A stretch of 43,014 nt of DNA from positions 24,454-67,467 of the forward strand of contig CADEDC010000015.1 of NCBI GenBank assembly GCA_902825985.1, given 5' to 3'. The translations under genes were made by a program, and so were the position numbers. This document shows, in pieces, positions 42,691-43,014 of this stretch (positions within the stretch are counted from its first letter, which is position 1; every line of letters starts with the position of its first letter). A model generated the notes under the pieces. That model worked only from the letters and a program-made list of their open reading frames with translations. It was not told where the DNA came from and made no database searches. This stretch comes from an uncultured Acidobacteriota bacterium. Its GTDB lineage: Bacteria; Acidobacteriota; Vicinamibacteria; Vicinamibacterales; CAVVIG01.

Positions 42691-43014
42691 ATGCTGAAAA
42701 AGTTGGTCGTTCCGGTACTCGTGGCCGTCGCCATTGGCGCCACGATATCCGCGCAGGCGCCGCCGTCGGCACGGCGGATCCCGGTTGGCGAGTGGCCCGA
42801 AATGCGGGGACCGCTGCGCGACGGCACCTCGAAGGAGACCGGCCTCATCGACCGGTGGGCGCTCAATGGCGAGAACTTCCTGTGGCGGGTGCCGTACGGC
42901 GGCCGCTCGGCGCCCGTCGTGATGGGCAATCGTGTCTACGTGCAGAACCCCTCCGGCCGCGGCACCAACCTGCAGGAGCGGGTGATGGCGCTCGATGCCG
43001 ACAGCGGTCGGGTG
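42691..43014 (+). CDS. PQQ-like beta-propeller protein, partial (window end)
   Basis: Only the first 108 codons are present; the window ends inside the gene. The product has a signal peptide (about 1-22, ending SAQAP), then the family opening GEWPEMRGPLRDGTSKETGL and a first blade (FLWRVPYGGRSAPVVMGNRVYV, MALDADSGRV). It resembles the propeller encoded divergently at 41269-42516. The 174-nt intergenic region between them probably holds promoters for both, though none is distinct. The full domain set and length cannot be judged. Confidence 0.85.
   Translation, partial: MLKKLVVPVLVAVAIGATISAQAPPSARRIPVGEWPEMRGPLRDGTSKETGLIDRWALNGENFLWRVPYGGRSAPVVMGNRVYVQNPSGRGTNLQERVMALDADSGRV

Noticed and set aside
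1..43014. Mobile elements, tRNA or rRNA genes, attachment sites
   Set aside because: No transposase or integrase motif, no terminal repeats with target duplications, and no recognisable RNA gene seen by eye; short tRNA-like folds would need a covariance search.

Overview
The window is GC-rich, densely coded bacterial DNA. It most resembles an Acidobacteriota genome of the Vicinamibacteria type. I infer this from the gene content: two large TonB-dependent receptors with an N-terminal carboxypeptidase-regulatory domain plus a shorter one, a DUF5916 barrel, secreted PQQ-like beta-propellers, DUF5818/DUF3617/DUF4440 secreted proteins and a PEP-CTERM/exosortase set. No rRNA, tRNA, IS element, prophage or CRISPR array was seen. 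The sequence starts at the ribosome binding site of a pirin gene and ends inside a PQQ-like propeller gene.

Layout. 0-1 kb: pirin. 1-4.3 kb (minus): a secreted alpha/beta hydrolase translationally coupled to a secreted protein of unknown function. 4.3-6.3 kb (minus): an overlapping NarX/NarL-type two-component pair. 6.4-8.0 kb (plus): a trehalose-6-phosphate synthase-like GT20 enzyme, whose stop codon lies in a triple 13-bp tandem repeat. 8.0-13.2 kb: a thiol, sulfur and selenium redox island (below). 13.2-17.4 kb: a membrane acyltransferase, a DUF5916 barrel and a small secreted protein. 17.4-20.6 kb (minus): a PEP-CTERM substrate, exosortase, EpsI and TPR cassette. 20.9-24.5 kb (minus): an MlaF-like ATPase, an M48 lipoprotein protease, a secreted cupin and a DUF3617 protein. 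24.9-27.5 kb: a TonB receptor. 27.5-32.5 kb (minus): a DinB-like protein, a histidine kinase with a three-repeat protein and DUF4440, a hypothetical secreted protein, and DUF5818 with an SMR-like membrane protein. 32.7-41.2 kb (plus): TonB receptor, PQQ-propeller, TonB receptor, a paralogue of the 3.1-4.2 kb protein, and a two-domain VOC protein. 41.3-43.0 kb: two divergent PQQ-propeller genes.

The most notable system is the 8-13 kb island. Two minus-strand genes, a YtxJ/bacilliredoxin-like protein and a TlpA-like thioredoxin, lie opposite two plus-strand genes. Those encode a CstB-like persulfide dioxygenase with one degenerate and one intact rhodanese domain, and a TauE/SafE sulfite exporter. 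The divergent promoter region carries a perfect 16-bp palindrome. Next comes a secreted redoxin gene interrupted by an in-frame TGA at codon 84 in a UxxC motif, with the reading frame continuing for 302 more codons. A perfect 7-bp hairpin with a G-first loop lies 21 nt after the TGA, matching the bacterial SECIS pattern. This is therefore most likely one selenoprotein, and its C-terminal half looks like the N-terminal (alpha) domain of DsbD. Together the genes suggest periplasmic thiol redox chemistry placed next to persulfide oxidation and sulfite export.
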